Origin: Paracyclopina nana
Lineage: Eukaryota > Arthropoda > Copepoda > Cyclopoida > Cyclopettidae
Direction: 5' to 3'
Assembly (NCBI GenBank): GCA_019096065.1
Contig: JAGUCH010000001.1
Location: 8,246,001 to 8,310,000 of the forward strand
DNA length: 64,000 nucleotides
Each line of letters starts with the position of its first letter. Position 1 is the stretch's first letter. Shown here piece after piece: positions 1 to 12,029 of this stretch. The notes beneath the pieces are model-generated. The model worked only from the letters and a program-made list of their open reading frames with translations. It had not been told where the DNA came from and did no database searches. The position numbers and the translations under genes are program-made.

Positions 1-3000
1 ACGTGGGCAAGGGAGAGAACCCAAGAGGGAGTCAGTGATCTCAAAGCCAAAAACACCAGAGAGGCGTTGAGGAGCGGGCTACCAACGACAATGAGTGCAC
101 AATATCCAAGAAGGGCATCAGAAGGACAAGCAGTCAAGAGTCATGGTCAGAGATACAAAAAATTCTACACAAAGAAGGGAAACGAAGTCATGATGGCAGT
201 GGACACGGACTTCGAGAGCACTGACTCTGAGGAAGAAGATGAAGACGACTGTGTGTTCTTAGCAGCACCAAGAGATCCATGCTTTGTCTGCGAAAGGAAA
301 GGACATAAAGGATTGACATGCCCAGAATGGGATAAAACTCCAATGGTCCAAATCAAAAGCAAAATCAAAGAAGCGAAATTGTGCCCAAGATGCATAAAAG
401 GCAGACACAAAGTGGAGGATTGCAGAAGCAAGGAAGCATGCGTGCAATGCGGCAGCGAGGAACATCACACGAAACTACACCCAAAAAAGGCAGACAGACG
501 AGCCTCAGAAAGTGACGTGGCAGTAAGCATGCTGGCAAGAATAGAAGAACAATTAGCGAAACTGCCGTTACTAGAAAAAAGGCTCGAGGCCTTAGCATCG
601 CAAAAAGAATCATGTGCAACAGTCGCAAGCAGTCCTGGTAATTGCAGCGACGAGGAACATGGAGGCGAAGACGTGATTGCACTCACAGCGGGGGACTCGA
701 AATCATGGAGGACTCTGCCAATAGAAATATCGGCCACGGCATACTTTACAAACACCAGACAAATCAACATGGTGTTAGACGAAGGATCAAGCCTCACAAT
801 AGTAGACCCAACGCTGGAGAAAGAACTGGGACTATTAGGCAAGAAAGAAATGCTTAAAGTCCACGTAGTCGGAGATAATCAAACTGTGAAAAGACTCTCC
901 ACAACATCGAGAGTCTTTGTCATGGCAATTGGATCAAAAAAACAGTTTGAACTAAGGACTAAGACCTTTGGACTGCCAGCGGCAATTGAACCAGTCAACC
1001 CCAATGACATTAAGGAATCGTATAGCCAGATCAAGAAAATCAAATTCCCAAATCCAGTTGAGGGACCAGTGCGAATGCTGTTAGGATTCGACAATCTCCA
1101 CCTAATGAGAAGCATACAGGATATCTACGTGGAAAGTGGACCTCTGGTCAGGAAAACACCACTGGGATGGACCATGCTATATCACCCTAGAGCGGGAGGA
1201 TTCGAGGCTACAATGCTAATGGGGGACTGGGCACAATTCAACGTGAGCACAGCACTGAAGGAAAGCCAACTGCAGTTCATCCTGGACAGGAGCATTGGAA
1301 TAGAAGCACTCGGCATTGACAGAGATGAGACTAGACTAAAAAGGCTGACGCTGGCGGAGGAGACAGCGCAGAAGAAAATGCAAGAGAGCGTCACAAGAGA
1401 CGAAGACGGCCATTACGTTGTGGATGTCCCATGGATCGAAGAACAACCAGATCTGCCTAAAAACTGGGCGAAAGCAAAGGCAATTCAAAAGGGAATAGAC
1501 ATCACACACAAACAAGACCCGGAGGTGGAAGAAGCGGTAAAAGAAACTATGAAAGAGTACCTCGAGAAAGGAATAATAGAAGAAGTACCACTGGATGAAG
1601 TGGAAAACAGTTTTTTTCTGACATTCTTCTGCGTGCCAAAGAGAACGAGCATGACAACCAAATTCAGATTCGTATATAATGCGGCTCAAAAATTCGAGGG
1701 TGTCAGCATTAATGACAAACAATATACAGGTCCAAACTTCCTTGAGGATATCTACGACGTGTTGCTGAAGTTTTGCTTCGGAGATGTGGGAGTGGCAGCA
1801 GACATCGAAAAGATGTATCTGATGATTGGTGTCCCTGAAAAAGACAGAAAGTATCTGAGGATTTGGGTATTTGGAAAACCTTACCAATTCAAAAGGTGGC
1901 CATTTGGACTACGAGCAGCACCGTTGGTGGCAAACTTTGTGGTGAAATACCACCTCAACAAGTATGGATCAGATGAGCTCAAAGAACACATGCAAATATA
2001 CATGGACGACATGATTATTGCATTCCCAGACCACGAAGTAGCCACCAGGGTGACCCTGGAGGCCAAAAAATTACTGGCAGAATGCGGCATGCACCTGAGG
2101 AAGTTCGTGTCCAACTCAAAAGAAGTCATGAGCCACATCCCAGAGGAGCATCAGGCAAAATCACTTGTGCTTGGAGCAGAAGAAGGAGGCCAGATCGTCC
2201 ATTCCACATTGGGAATCACCTGGAACACAAATAGTGATCAATTAGGCTACAAGTTTGTCCAGCCAGACATGAAGAAAGTCACCAAAAGGACTATACTTCA
2301 AGAACTGGCGAAGGTATTCGATCCACTAGGACTCTTGGCCCCATTCATGATTACAGGGCGCCAATGTTTTCAATGGATCTGCAAGGCTGAAAAAGAAGTG
2401 AAAATAAAGTGGGACACGGATTTACTGAAGGTGGATAATGAGAACGTCAAAAAGGCCTTGAAAATGTTCGAAAGCTGGATAAAACAGTTAAAAGAGGCTA
2501 GTGAGGTCAGCTACCCCCGGAAGGTAGCGACCTCAAGCAAAGACTGCACACTCCACATGTGCAGCGATGGATCTGACACAGCCTTCAGTTGCACGGCCAG
2601 CGTTCAAACCAATGAAAGAGTGACATTATTAACAACAAAGGCGAAGCTGCAAAAACCAAAAAAGAATACCATTCCAAAAACAGAGTTGTCGGGAGCACTG
2701 ATGGCAGCCAGGCTGTCTAATAGACTCAAAACTTTGTTCAAAATCCCTAGGGACGAAATATATTTTTGGGTGGATAACGTGCCAGTCCTATGCTGGATCA
2801 GGAAACCTGGAGTTGAAAGAGAAGTGTTTGTCAGAAATAGGACAATAGAAATAAGCGATACCACTGACCTGACCAAATGGAACCACATCAAAACGGAAGA
2901 CAACGTATCAGACCTCGCCTCAAGAGGTTGCAGTGTGAAAGAAATGATGGCAGACAACAAGTATTGGGAAGGAGCTGAATTCTGGAGAGGAAATAAAAGT

Positions 3001-4671
3001 GAATGGCCAATGTTCGAGCTAGAAGTCTGCGAGGAGGAGCTGGTAGGAACAACAGACAAGATGTTTTTGGCAGGAGACCCTGGAAGTCCCGTCAACATCA
3101 TCACAAACCAGCAAGGGCACATCCTCGATCACCAGGTTCGATTAGACAAAGAGAACAGACCGATCAAAGCCAGGAGAGTGTTCAAAAAGTACGAAAACCT
3201 AAAATTGAAGAACAACGCCTACAGGTGGCCGATACTCGTGAGAGCAATAGCGAGAATAAAAAACTCACCAGAAAAGGAAGATGTCATCCCATTGGAGATC
3301 ATGGCGAAAACGGTCATGGAGCTCGTAATCTATGCACAGTGGGTGACACTGCAATCAGAAATAACCTACTATGAGAAAAACGGCAAATGGCAAAACAAGG
3401 ACATGAGAAAATACTCACCAGTGTTTGACACGGACGGAGTTTTGAGATGCCTCACGCGAAATGTGAAACAAAAAGGGATGCCACAAAGCAGGGTGTACCC
3501 AATCTGGATGGAAGATAACTGGCTCTTCAGGTTGTTGGCCACGCATTTACACGCAAAAATGAGACATCTCGCCCTTGATCCATTCTGGCTCAAGCTCAGC
3601 AGCCAATTTGGGGGACCAAGACTAAGAAGGTTGGCAACAAATGTGACAAAACAATGCCCTCTGTGCACAAGGTGGCATTCAAAAATGTTGACACAGTTGA
3701 TGGGGCCTTCGCCGGAACTGGATCTAGAGAGCATTAAACCGTGCAGCAAAATAGCAATGGATTTCACAGGGAGCTATACGGTGAAGATGGCAGAAACAAA
3801 AATGAAAGCCTACGTTCTGGTAACTGTATGCTTACAAACCAAGATGGTCACACTGGAGGCCACGTGGGGATGAAGCACAGAGGCACTAATCATGGCGATA
3901 GAAAGGATTGCATCGAGGCGAGGCCCAATAACAACAATGTACGGGGACAACGAGGGCTCCTTCGAGAAGTTGGGAGTTGAAGTCAACAGGCTCGCTGAAA
4001 AGAAAAAACATAAGTCAAATCACATCGACTGGGCCAAAGTGCAGCTCGACACGGGAGACAAAATTCGTGAATGGTACTTCAATCCGCCGAGAGATCATGA
4101 GGCCAATGGAATGGCAGAAATAAATGTACGCCTGGTCAAAAAAGCCCTGGAAGCTTGCGAACACGGCACGCAGGACTGGGAAGTATTTAGAACCGCGGTG
4201 GCCATGGCAGAAGAAAGAATTAACAGTAGACCTCTGGCAATCCTGAAAACAAAAGAAGGCTACGAAATCATAACAGCCAATCACCTAATAAGTGGGAGGG
4301 CTGGCGAAAACGCGTTCCTAGAAATAGGAGCTAAATTCTCGGATAAAATACAACTCTTGTCACGAACGATGAGGAAAACAAACGAGCTATGGATGGACTA
4401 TTATCTGCAAGCACTCCATGTGAGGGCCAAATGGATGGAAGAAAAAAGAAACTTACGAACGGGCGACAGAGTAGTGGTGGCGACCGAAGAATTGAAAAAA
4501 CACAGGCCTAGATGGGTTATAGGCACTGTGGAAAAAACTTTAAGAGGCGACGACGGCCATGTTAGAACTGCGATGATCAGAACAAGCACAGGAGCACTAT
4601 TAGAAAGAGGCATAAGGCAGTTGGCCTTGTGCTCACAATATCCACTGATTAACGATGAAGACCACGCCTGA
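1..4671 (+). pseudogene. BEL/Pao gag-pol polyprotein, interrupted by one in-frame TGA
   Basis: The frame is open from base 1 to the TGA at 3871-3873 and resumes in the same frame to 4671. Visible parts: an acidic stretch (about 205-255); CCHC-like knuckles (270-470); a protease-like region near 730-810 whose expected D-S/T-G reads DEG; RT with YMDD at 1999-2010; RNase H (about 2540-2940) with acidic residues in SDGSD, KTELSG, WVDN and SDLAS contexts; an integrase His/Cys zinc region (about 3540-3665); the first integrase Asp in AMDF near 3757; then, beyond the stop, the second Asp in YGDN and the Glu in GMAEIN; last a DUF5641-like domain (about 4380-4640). The stop falls between the first and second catalytic Asp, so a terminated product lacks a full integrase. 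A nonsense mutation is likeliest; readthrough cannot be excluded. No repair is proposed. Confidence 0.85.
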
Positions 4672-7600
4672 AAAAACAAACAAATCTGATCATCAAAGTA
4701 AAACAACAACAACGTCGAAAAAATCAAAAAAAACTCACCAAACCAAACGCACCACATTACTGAGAATAACCCGCTCAGCAAAAAACCCGTCAAATCACAA
4801 CACGGAAAGCGGCCGCCGAGAAAAAACCGCAGCAGGAAAAAATTCGAAAAATCCAGAAGATTTACCCGTAAAACAACAAACTACACCGACTGTAAGTAAG
4901 CTTAGAGGCTACTACAACCGATACATTGAATACATAAGACGACTTTTAGCGAGAATGTCAGGCAGACGAAGGAGGAGCCGAAGCCGGAGTCGAAGCCGAA
5001 GTCGGAGTCGAAGCCAAGAAAGAAAAAGGACGCCAAAAATCAAACGGTCGAGCTCATCCCGGGTGCGAGGAGGAAAAAAGGGCACGTAGGGAAGCTGAAC
5101 GACGAAAGGAAGCCGAAGAAAAGGAATATAGACGAAACACGGCTCAAAGAAATCGAGAGGCGAGTGCGTCTACGGCAAGGAGCCCTAAAACACCCAAGCT
5201 CGAGCGAACAAGTCCTGGCAACTTGTCGCAAAAGCTTAAAAAACGATTAGGGCCAGGATCGACACGGACTCTCAAGAAAGTCAAGACGAGGATGATAGAG
5301 GCCATCGCCATGCACCGGATCTGAGCTTGGACGAAATAAGGGCAGACTGGCTAAGGAGAACGGGAGTTGGCCGAGTCATAATATACGATGACTACAATGT
5401 GGAGGAACTACGAGACATGTTCCAGAGGTACTACCACGATCCCAATGTTTTGATTTTAGGGTCAACACTAAACTTCGGCCCAAGAGACCCAAACCTCGTA
5501 ATGACAAACAAAGCGAGAAGAAAGGCGCAAAAGGTGGACTACTTAAAAGCCTTAGTAAGAGCAGTCCTCCTCTACAACGGCATGCCACCAAACGAAGCCA
5601 TGATGATCTCGCACGGCCCACAATTCACAAAAATCATCGAAAAATACGGCCAAATCCCAGCCCGAGCAATCCTAGACGATGAATCGAGGCTACAACTACT
5701 GGCAGCAAGACAAATCCTGGAGCAGGAGACCTTAGGATCGATGGACTCGGGTGAAGAGGTGAGAGAACTGTTTAAAGCTTATGAAACAGGAAAAGGGATG
5801 GCTCCACTGCCTATCATGGCAAAAACACTGAACACGGGCGGGCAGCCAAACACGCTATTTCTACGGCGAACACGAAATCTGCTCACCAATGAGGATGTGA
5901 AAGAACTGGCAGCAGTCCGCAAAGGCATAAGGATTTGGACCGACGAAACACTAAAGGATGCCCTGGAGTGGCTCAAGAAGGCTTGCGAGATGGATCAAAA
6001 GCCATTGAAACTGGTCGGAATGGAAGACAAGGGGGCACAAACTCCAGAAGAGATGATGCCAGAAAAAACCGTGGTCAAAACAATTGAAAAGATCGTGGAG
6101 AAAATTGTCCATGTTCAAGCGACCAAGTTGGAAAAGAGCCCTGGTAGCTCTTCCCAACTTGAAGCAATGGACACCACCGAAGTAAGAAGCAAGAGAGCGA
6201 CGTCATCAGCTTCAGTGGAGATCATCCCAGCCGGAGCAGAAGACGAATATAGAGAAAAAGAATGGGGAGAAGACGCCCCTTACTACCCGTCCATGAAGAA
6301 AAAACGAACAAGCAACGAGTTCAAACCATGCGAGGTACAACCACTGGGTCCGGACTCAGCAATAAAGATCGAACCAGTATCCTTTTGTCCAGACACATGG
6401 CTAGGAAAACTTCAAGGCGCGCATCTCATGGACGACAACGTCAAAAAGGATTGCAGAGTGCACTTGTGCCAAGCAACTCAGCCATTCAGAGCAGAAGAAT
6501 GCGTGAATAGAAGCGAGAAGCTATTTCCAGCATTGACGGTCAAACAAGCACTGGACATTGCGAAGATGGCAAAAGGATCTGTATTGGACATGCAAGATCC
6601 AGCAAAAAGAACCACGTACCTTTATGGCCGATTGAGAAGTCATGAAGATCACGAACACTGCTCGGAGCACTGGATTGAGGTGGACAGAAAACTGGAGAAA
6701 AGTGGCTTCTACAAGGAAATAATGGATACTCGGATCATGACATGCGATACTGAAGGTATGTCGGAGAAATACAAAGATTTCTACACTAAGGACAAAATGA
6801 TGACCGTGGGAGAACATCGAGACGTCTTCGCATACGCTCACTTCGGAGCCTCAAACGGCGTTGGCCTTGGGATCCGAGTGATGTTCGTCGGACATCTATG
6901 GGAAAGAAATTCCAGAGAAAATCAAGAAGCTGCTCGGGGACAAAAGAATTTGCAAGATCCAGTTTGGAATCGAAGCAGACCTGAGAAAGTTCAACAGCGT
7001 CGGAGCAAGAGTGGTCAACTGGGTCAACGCTAGACATCTGGTAATACTGCTGAACCCTCAAAGCGCTGACATCAACCCAAAGAGTGGCAAGGACGCGGCG
7101 ATGATGTTTTTGGCGGTAGAAAACAAAGTACAAAAGGTCAATTACGCGAGGGAACACAGGGCGATGGAAATTGACAGGTACGAAAAGAAAATATTATCCT
7201 ATGACAGACAGGATCTGTTCGTACCATTCGCCACGCTATACATGGTGGCAGCTGGACTCACATTGAAGGGTGGAGGGAACATGAAGTCAGATGTACGAGG
7301 GTATATGATGTTCATGCTTGCCCAGCTCAGAGACGTCTTGCCCATGAGCGGAGGACAAATGTTGAGGGTATACGACGGACTCCTATCAAGCCCTGGTAGC
7401 TTGAAGGAAAACGTCGAAGAAGATGGAGTGAAAATGCTCAAATACATCAACCCAAAATACAGCACCGAGAAGAGAGTCGTCAAGTTCTTCCAGGACTTTG
7501 ACAAAGAGTTCCGATTCGAGAAGTTCTACTTGAAGGAGACAGAGCAGAAGGCGGTCTCAAAGATGGAAACGGAGTATTTGAGATACATCGATGCCTGGCA

Positions 7601-7997
7601 GCAGGAGGAGTTGGTGGAAGAGGTACTAGCTGAGACCAGGTCACCACCAGAAGAAAAGCAAGAGGGCTTCAAACTCACTACTCCTCACCCTTGCAAGAAA
7701 TGTGGGAAAAATTCACACAGAACGGATGAGTGCGTGGCCAAGCTGGGTTGCATCATCTGTCACACGAAAAACCACAAAACGAGTGCGTGCCCTTTCTTCG
7801 GAGTGAGGTGTGTGCTCTGCAAAGACTTTGGACACTCGAAACAAGACCACATGACTCGCGACCTCGTACAACTGCACGTGAAAAAGAGAATAACGGCTTA
7901 TGGTCACTGCACTGGCAGCGTGATGTTGGACAGAGGCTACAAAGAGAAGGTCATCAAGGACGGGAGGGGCGTCGCCTACAAGAGAGTGGACAAATAA
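4655..7997 (+). pseudogene. Second gag-like gene downstream of pol: RS-rich N-terminus, C-terminal zinc knuckles, three frame changes
   Basis: An ATG at 4655 lies inside the last codons of pol in another frame. Coding potential then runs about 3.3 kb: a Lys/Thr/Ser-rich start; an Arg-Ser run (about 4955-5020; a second ATG at 4955); an RE/K-rich helix; a long alpha-helical body with no family I recognise (5327-7600); and three Cys/His clusters (about 7690-7850: CxxCGxxxHxxxxC, CxxCHxxxHxxxxC, CxxCxxxGHxxxxH). Frame 2 changes to frame 3 near the A6 run at 5073-5079, back to frame 2 near the A6 run at 5238-5243, and again to frame 3 between about 6882 and 6900. The knuckles and lack of membrane segments suggest a nucleic-acid-binding gag-like product rather than an envelope. 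BEL/Pao elements normally place gag before pol, so a second such gene here is unusual. Function unknown. Confidence 0.65.
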
Positions 7998-8121
7998 GTC
8001 ACCACCGCTTGAGACCAAAGAAAAATCATCGATAAACTAAATAATATCATTGTAAAATTGTTCATGCACGTAATTTATTCTTATCTTATCTCAGCCAAGT
8101 TGACAGTTCTCGCAGGGGGAC

Positions 8122-8330
8122 TGTAAGACCGGGTACGCGGATTGCGAGACGCCGTCAACAAAAGCTGAGTCCGCGGAAAACAGACGTCAACTGTCAGTTT
8201 GCCGCGCTTATCTTTTATCAGTTACTTTCCGGATTTCATACGATACAGACAATAAAGCGTCTTTATTGGAGTTCAGAGAGTTCTATTTCGAGTTCGAGAG
8301 GATTATCATCATCTTTATTCAGCATACATT
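8122..8330 (+). repeat. Probable 3' LTR of the BEL/Pao element (right end approximate)
   Basis: It starts TGTAAGACC directly after a purine-rich tract, as expected for plus-strand priming, and carries AATAAA at 8251-8256. ACA at 8326-8328 would mirror the TGT start, but several later ACA triplets are equally possible. The 5' LTR is outside the window, so the end cannot be fixed. Confidence 0.55.
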
Positions 8331-8716
8331 CGTGATTAGTCACATACCTATAACCAAACTGCTGACCCGCATAGTACGCTAGATTAATAAGTATACTATC
8401 CCGTTCATAAGCCAAGTTGCTTTTCGAAAAGTACAATTTTGGCTTAGTCTCTTCTAATGATATCATCGTGTCATTGCCATGGTTAATATCGATCCCTGCG
8501 TACTGATTTTTTAGGTCAGCAGGTCACAATCACAATCCTATTATCCAGCAAATGATGTATTTATAAACTTTTATGCTATCAAGTCATTTTGACTATGATA
8601 CATTTCATGGCTACAGTACTTTAGTTCAGTGCCAATAAAGGTGATACGTCACTGGACAGTTAAGCTATGCAAACATATGCAGAAGATTCACAGGTGGCCA
8701 ACTAATCTCCATTCTA
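8331..8716. other. Retroelement flank, no supported gene
   Basis: A 67-codon reading frame on the minus strand (8466-8263) overlaps the LTR boundary, but it has no recognised motif. Nothing else is seen. Confidence 0.4.
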
Positions 8717-8936
8717 TGGCCCTGTTCACCTGCATTATTATCAGCAAAATAACGCGCGATATTATGATGTTGCAAATATCTGGTATTTGTAAAATCATTT
8801 TTCAGATTTTGACTTCGGAATCGGTCTATTGGTACCAAAAGCCATCCTACCCCAATATAACAATTCTCAGTTTCTCAGTATTTCTGTCCAATATTTCACC
8901 AAAATAATGGCCATAATAAGCAGGTGAACAGGCCCT
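8717..8936. mobile_element. MITE family A, copy 1
   Basis: About 220 bp bounded by near-perfect inverted repeats: GGCCCTGTTCACCTGC on the left and its complement, with one mismatch, on the right. It has no coding capacity. A diverged second copy lies at 10163-10386, and the two share sequence over their whole length. Confidence 0.8.
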
Positions 8937-9156
8937 ATACTGGTTAATCGTACTTATACTATACTTATTTTGTTGTTGGAACCGGGCTATTAACATGATT
9001 TGCCGAAATTCGCGAGTTCAACTATTACAAGGATGGGGCTAAAAATAAATGTCAGCTCGCACCTAAATTTCTACATAATTGCTTTGTTCCTTACAGCTTG
9101 ACAGTTTAAGCGAAGATCACAAGTTTTTGAAAAATCCATCATAAACCTAATTTCAG

Positions 9157-9496
9157 GTCCAGCATAAAGTTCAAATGGAGTTGGATTCAACAATTGGAAG
9201 TTCCGAAATCACGGCCTCTCATCGATCCAAGTTGGCCTACACAGAAGCCACTTTGTACGAAGTAATGAGATGTGGGCCAGTGGGCCCTATTGCAGCTGTT
9301 AGGTGCCCTAAGGAAGACTGCAAAGTTGGTCAGTTTGTCATACCAGCTGGCACCCCAGTCTTTCCCAACTTGTATTCAATGACTAAAGATCCCCGTCTCT
9401 GGGGTGACGATGTAAATGAGTTTAGGCCTGAAAGGTTCATCAGCAAAGATGGGAAGTCGTTCAGCAACCCTTGGTGGGACTTTACTTTTGGAACCG
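9157..9496 (+). pseudogene. Orphan cytochrome P450 exon (CYP2-clan-like, K-helix to start of heme loop)
   Basis: An exon-like block between an acceptor (TTTCAG at 9151-9156) and a donor (GTAAGT at 9497). It encodes about 113 residues: the K-helix ExxR (EVMR), the meander, FRPERF, and the beginning of the heme loop (FTFGTG) where the donor cuts. P450s are heme monooxygenases, and the sequence style fits the CYP2 clan. The exon holding the axial heme cysteine is not seen downstream, and no N-terminal exons are seen upstream, where a retroelement and a MITE lie instead. Most likely it is a duplicated or stranded fragment; flanking exons beyond unusually long introns cannot be excluded. Confidence 0.8.
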
Positions 9497-10162
9497 GTAA
9501 GTTTGTCCACCTATTTTTTATGCTAAGGTTCATGAAATGCTGCATGATATGCGATGCAAAAATTAGTAGTCTACAAACGAAATTGATGGGACTTTTTCAG
9601 CACAATCTGTTCAACATAATAACTGTGCCTTCTAGAAGCAATAAAACAAAGCTCAGCTAAAATTGGAATTAGGTGATAAGGATCGTGGCGCTTCTTTATG
9701 TTTTCCAAAGGTTTGAAGCCGAACAAAACATTTTTTTATTTGTTTGAAAAACCCATCCATATAGATAATTGCAATTGTAGCAGAAATCAAGATGACATCA
9801 ACTGATCCATATAGCTCAACTTTCGATTGATCTTTTGAAGGAAGAAGAAAATGCCTTGGAGAGCCTGTGGCCAGGGTGGAAACTTTTCTCTTTTTTGCCA
9901 ATTTGCTCAACAATTTCAAACTAGAGTTACCAAATGGGTGTCCTAAGCCAAAACAAGACATTTTGGATGGAATGACTATAGGACCTGCCCATTTTTCCAT
10001 CCAATTTAGCACAAGAATGTTAAGGTCTACAGTTTCTGATTAAAGTACTGAATTCTTTGATGAGAGACAAAATAAATGAGCCATTTTTAGTGATCACGTA
10101 AAATAATTTAATGCTATGTTCACCTATAAAAATTTTCCTCCAATTAAATTGCACCTTAATAA
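9497..10162. other. AT-rich DNA downstream of the P450 exon
   Basis: No second P450 exon, RNA gene or clear repeat was recognised. Minus-strand reading frames here have no motif support. Confidence 0.4.
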
Positions 10163-10386
10163 AGGCCCTGCTCACCTGCATTATTATCAGCAAAATAAAG
10201 CGCAATATCATGCTGAAATGCAAATATCTGGTATTTGTAAACTCATTTTTCAGATATTGACTTCGGAATCGGTCAATTGATTCCAAAAGCCATCCTACAC
10301 CAATATAATAAAATTCTCAGTTTTTCAGTATTTCTCTCCAATATTTTGCCAAAATAACGGCCATAATAAGCAGGTGAACAGGCCCT
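10163..10386. mobile_element. MITE family A, copy 2
   Basis: About 224 bp with the same terminal inverted repeats and interior as 8717-8936, diverged by substitutions and small indels. It is non-coding. Confidence 0.8.
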
Positions 10387-11431
10387 GAGCCTCCTATTTA
10401 ATTAATGATAATTTTTACTCACTTTTGAGAGCTTCAATTAGACTTCTTTTCCCATCTCTTTTGGTCATATGAGCATTAAGTGTTTTGATTAATCACAAGT
10501 ACGAAAACTTATGCATTTTATTTAAAGATACCGGAAGGAAACTAGGCATAGGTGAGCACCCAGTTAATGTCAGCTCATGTCGATATGAAATAGACATATC
10601 TTTGTAAGTAAAATTATTATGTCATATTCAGTTGTATTTTTCAAGTTGCAAGAAACTTTTTCCGGCATTAGTTGGAAAGTGTCTATAAGGAACGATGGCG
10701 TCTGTTACGAAGTACAGTCAGCGCACCCTAGCGTGAAAAGACGTGTAGTATGTTCACTACAGAGGCAGCTAAATAGCAATTCGAAATTTGCCAAAAAATT
10801 GGCCTTCCCATATGATTTCTCAAAAATTTGATAAATAATATTTGATCCCCATTACATTTCATGCTACTTAGTTTTAAAAAATCAGGCCAATCAGCAGAAA
10901 AAAGTGGGAAAATGCTAAAGTTCTTCATTTGCAATGTTATTTGAAATCGCCTTTTTTTAGACCAATCAGAGCAGCGTTAGATAATGTTGGCTTTAATGGC
11001 GCTACCAGATAATAATAGTTCCCTACCCCCTCAGCAAAAGTTAGGCCCCAAGAAAAATCCCTGAGAGGTCGGGAAAGATTTGAGAACCGAGCTACTATTT
11101 TTCATCCGAGCGCTTTCAACCATTGCTGCATATTCTGCACTGTTAATTGGATTTTTATTACATTTTAGCTAGAATTAATGCATTAGAAAACTGTCATACA
11201 AGATGATAACAGTAAAGAGCCATTCACGAGTTGGTTTGCAAAAATATTAGCAAATATTAGCCATATTTGAATATTATGCAGTTTGGCCAAATTTTCCATT
11301 TCTAATTTTTTTATTTTTATTTTCGAGCGAGTTTGAGTGAAATGATTTTACGCACTGTAAACCGAATTTCCTCGTGAGTAATTCACTTTGCCGGTTGACT
11401 CAGCTTTTTTGCACTCCCGATGCGCTATGAA
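10387..11431. other. Non-coding AT-rich stretch
   Basis: Nothing supported: no long reading frame, tRNA-like fold or clear inverted repeat was seen. Confidence 0.4.
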
Positions 11432-11660
11432 GTAAATGACAACCCTAGGGTTACTTTTTACTTAGTAAATGGTAAATGCGAACCCTAGGGTTACTTTTTA
11501 CTTAGTAAATGGTAAATGCGAACCCTAGGGTTACTTTTTACTTAGTAAATGGTAAATGCGAACCCTAGGGTTACTTTTTACTTAGTAAATGGTAAATGCG
11601 AACCCTAGGGTTACTTTTTACTTAGTGAATGGTAAATGAGAACCCTAGGGTTACTTTTTA
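11432..11660. repeat. 40-bp tandem repeat, six units, each with a telomere-like palindrome
   Basis: The 12-mer AACCCTAGGGTT recurs exactly every 40 bases at 11441, 11481, 11521, 11561, 11601 and 11641. The rest of the unit reads about TACTTTTTACTTAGTAAAT followed by GGTAAATGCG. The inner units are identical; the outer ones have a few changes. The 12-mer is its own reverse complement and looks like two TTAGGG-type repeats joined head to head. Confidence 0.95.
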
Positions 11661-12029
11661 CCAACTTGGTCAAGTACTTGTCCCTGACGTTTCCGAGGCC
11701 GCTGAAGTTTTCTTGGCCTCTTCAATCCATTTTTTCAATGATTTTTCACTTTTTCACTACAGCTGCCGCTGCTTACTGTTAGGCAGTCGCTCAGCTTTGT
11801 TATGGTTTGTAGTTCTTGTTCAGGCTATAGAGGGCAGCAATGTTTCTAGATAGCAGAGCCATCTTTGGATTATTCTATTATTTCTATAGCTATGCAAAGT
11901 TTCAGATCTCTGAGCAATTCCCACCTAGGAATCGGCATGCCTTAAGTTCACGGCCCCTTAAGAAATTGCGCTTGATTTCGGCAAGTTCATTACTCACTTG
12001 GAAATTCGGTTTAAGTGCATAAAATTTGT
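11661..12029. other. Non-coding spacer
   Basis: Short reading frames only, with no motif support. Confidence 0.35.

Larger units (their letters stand above)
1..8330 (+). mobile_element. BEL/Pao LTR retrotransposon, 3' part (5' end outside window)
   Basis: The reading frame is already open at base 1, so the 5' LTR and most of gag lie upstream. In order come zinc knuckles, aspartic protease, reverse transcriptase, RNase H, integrase and a DUF5641-like C-terminus, which is BEL/Pao order. A second long gag-like gene follows, then a purine tract at about 8111-8120 and an apparent LTR starting TGTAAGACC at 8122. The right end is approximate because there is no 5' LTR to compare. The copy is inactive-looking: one in-frame stop in pol and three frame changes in the downstream gene. 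Confidence 0.85.

Noticed and set aside
5070-5245. Programmed -1 frameshifting at the A6 runs
   Set aside because: The first change is in the +1 direction, and at the second the zero-frame codon phase does not fit the X XXY YYZ pattern. Indels are simpler.
8263-8466. Minus-strand 67-codon frame at the retroelement edge
   Set aside because: Overlaps the uncertain LTR end and has no recognised domain.
11432-11660. CRISPR-like spacing of palindromic repeats
   Set aside because: The spacers are identical between units and the genome is eukaryotic; it is a tandem repeat.
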